14,703 nucleotides of DNA from contig VBBE01000035.1 in assembly GCA_005884605.1 (NCBI GenBank), forward strand, positions 1-14,703. Reading direction: 5' to 3'. Source of the DNA: Candidatus Bathyarchaeota archaeon (GTDB taxonomy: Archaea > Thermoproteota > Bathyarchaeia > 40CM-2-53-6). Each line of letters begins with the position of its first letter. The first letter of the stretch is position 1. Shown in pieces: positions 13,315 through 14,703 of the stretch. The position numbers and the translations under genes are program-made. Below the pieces are notes generated by a model. That model worked only from the letters and a program-made list of their open reading frames with translations. It made no database searches and was not told where the DNA came from.

Positions 13315-14703
13315 ATGGCTGTAACAACCCAACAACTTTGGAACCTGTCTAAGGAGTTCATCAAGGACAGTGGGCTCGTTCGTCAACACATCGACTCCTA
13401 CAACGACTTCGTAGAGAGAGGACTTCAAGCAATCGTAGACGAAGTCGGAGAACTGCCCATCGAAATCGGAGATTATCCACTAAGGATCAAACTGGGTAAG
13501 ATAGAGATTGGAACGCCCCGAGTAATCGAGGTAGATGGCACAGAGAGATCAATCTATCCTGCCGAGGCTAGGATTCGGAATCTAACCTACGCTGCGCCGC
13601 TCCACATGGAAATGATTCCTGTGATCGGCGAGCGGGAAGGTCAGCCCGAAATGGTCTACATCGGCGACCTACCAGTCATGCTCAAATCCAGAATCTGTCT
13701 GCTCTCCAAACTCTCACCTGACGATCTTGTTGGAGTCGGAGAAGATCCACTGGACCCTGGTGGATACTTCATTGTAAACGGATCAGAGCGGGTTATAGTC
13801 GCATTGGAAGATCTCGCGGCGAACCGGATTCTCGTAGATGTCGAGCACACTGGCGTCAATCCAACCTACAAGGCCAAGATATTCTCTACCACTGTTGGTT
13901 TTCGGGCACGAATCGAGGTTGCCCTGAAGAGCGACGGAGGAACCTACGTAACAATGCCGGGAATCCCCAGCGACATTCCCATAATGATCCTAATGCGTGC
14001 GCTCGGGTTCGAGGAAGACGCCAAGATTGCAGAGCTCGTAAGCACCGACCCCGACATACAAGATGAACTCGAAGCTTCGTACGAGAAATCGCTAGAAGCC
14101 AACAACAGTCACGATGCTCTTCTGTATCTCGGCAACCGTTTGGCTCCAGGACAGGTGGACGAATACCGATTAAAGAAAGCCGAGTCTGTCTTGGACCGAA
14201 ACTTCCTACCACACCTGGGCAGACTACCCTCTGAACGAAGGGAAAAAGGGCTCTTCCTGACAGAAATTGCTGCTCGAATAATAGAAGTCAAACTCGGACG
14301 TCGGACCTCCGACGACAAGGATCATTATGCGAACAAACGACTGAAACTAGCCGGTTCCCTCCTAGCTGAACTGTTCCGAATATCCTTCCGAAACCTCACT
14401 CGGGATCTCAAGTATCAGCTTGAGAGAATAACCATCAGGCGGCACATAGAATTCTCTATCGCCAACGCGATCAGGCCTGGAATAATCACAGAGAGAGTCC
14501 AGCACGCAATTGCCACTGGAAACTGGGTCAGGGGAAGAATTGGAGTGACACAGTTACTAGACCGGACAAACTTTGTTAGCACTCTAAGCCATCTACGGAG
14601 GCTGCAGTCCCCCCTCAGCCGTAGCCAGCCCAACCTCGAAGCTAGAGACCTTCACCCAACACATTATGGAAGGCTCTGCCCCGACGAGACACCTGAAGGA
14701 TCA
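13315..14703 (+). CDS. rpoB: RNA polymerase subunit B (Rpo2), N-terminal part
   Basis: The first 463 residues of the second-largest RNA polymerase subunit, running off the window with no stop. Recognisable parts are IGDLPVMLKSRICLLSKL (117-134, clamp-facing region), the GSERV segment (156-160) and NKRLKLAG of the lobe. Near the end, the conserved fork-region stretch GVTQLLDRTNFVSTLSHLRR leads to LHPTHYGRLCPDETPEG, the most conserved part of the family. Whether the gene is whole or split into B'' and B' cannot be seen here. The ATG at 13315 is 24 bases after rpoH. TGGAGA ten bases before it is a good SD. It is the main catalytic partner of RpoA1. Confidence 0.97.
   Translation, partial: MAVTTQQLWNLSKEFIKDSGLVRQHIDSYNDFVERGLQAIVDEVGELPIEIGDYPLRIKLGKIEIGTPRVIEVDGTERSIYPAEARIRNLTYAAPLHMEMIPVIGEREGQPEMVYIGDLPVMLKSRICLLSKLSPDDLVGVGEDPLDPGGYFIVNGSERVIVALEDLAANRILVDVEHTGVNPTYKAKIFSTTVGFRARIEVALKSDGGTYVTMPGIPSDIPIMILMRALGFEEDAKIAELVSTDPDIQDELEASYEKSLEANNSHDALLYLGNRLAPGQVDEYRLKKAESVLDRNFLPHLGRLPSERREKGLFLTEIAARIIEVKLGRRTSDDKDHYANKRLKLAGSLLAELFRISFRNLTRDLKYQLERITIRRHIEFSIANAIRPGIITERVQHAIATGNWVRGRIGVTQLLDRTNFVSTLSHLRRLQSPLSRSQPNLEARDLHPTHYGRLCPDETPEGS

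Overview
The window is archaeal chromosome. It encodes an archaeal/eukaryote-type primase small subunit, a GINS subunit, ribosomal protein L44e, aIF2-alpha, Nop10, an AglB/STT3 oligosaccharyltransferase, RNA polymerase subunits H and B, and a tRNA-Ser whose intron has a bulge-helix-bulge. The gene order (PriS, GINS, L44e, aIF2-alpha, Nop10) fits Archaea in general. I cannot fix the phylum from sequence alone; a mesophilic TACK-type lineage is a guess. Start codons are unusually non-ATG: many TTG and GTG, plus two conserved genes that have no ATG/GTG/TTG at their proper N-terminus.

Layout. (1) Positions 1-2621, plus strand: an information-processing cluster of primase small subunit (5' end outside the window), GINS, L44e, aIF2-alpha and Nop10. 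The S27e gene often found between L44e and aIF2-alpha is missing. (2) 2629-5169, minus: AglB, which transfers lipid-linked glycan to Asn on exported proteins. (3) 5170-6530: a solo TnpB unit of the IS200/IS605/IS1341 type, with a putative omegaRNA at its 3' end and hairpins at both sides. (4) 6567-10151: a small accessory block of a polytopic membrane protein of unknown function, two FkbM-type methyltransferases and two short GT2-like glycosyltransferases, probably for surface glycans. (5) 10300-11626: a zinc-ribbon protein, an intron-containing tRNA-Ser(GCU) with encoded CCA, and a secreted protein with a signal peptide and several N-glycosylation sequons. (6) 11627-12063: mostly non-coding, with two hairpins. 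(7) 12064-12897, minus: a SPPYW-class DNA methyltransferase with no visible restriction partner, divergent from rpoH. (8) 13021-14703: rpoH, then rpoB running off the window.

Links. AglB and the glycan block may act in one process, glycan building and modification followed by transfer to exported proteins such as the sequon-rich one at 11045; this is inference from proximity. I found no convincing new defence system or CRISPR array. The most noteworthy signals are the apparent near-cognate start codons (ACG for L44e, ATC or a frameshift for GINS), the solo TnpB with an altered RuvC-III motif, and the N-terminally short GT2 gene.
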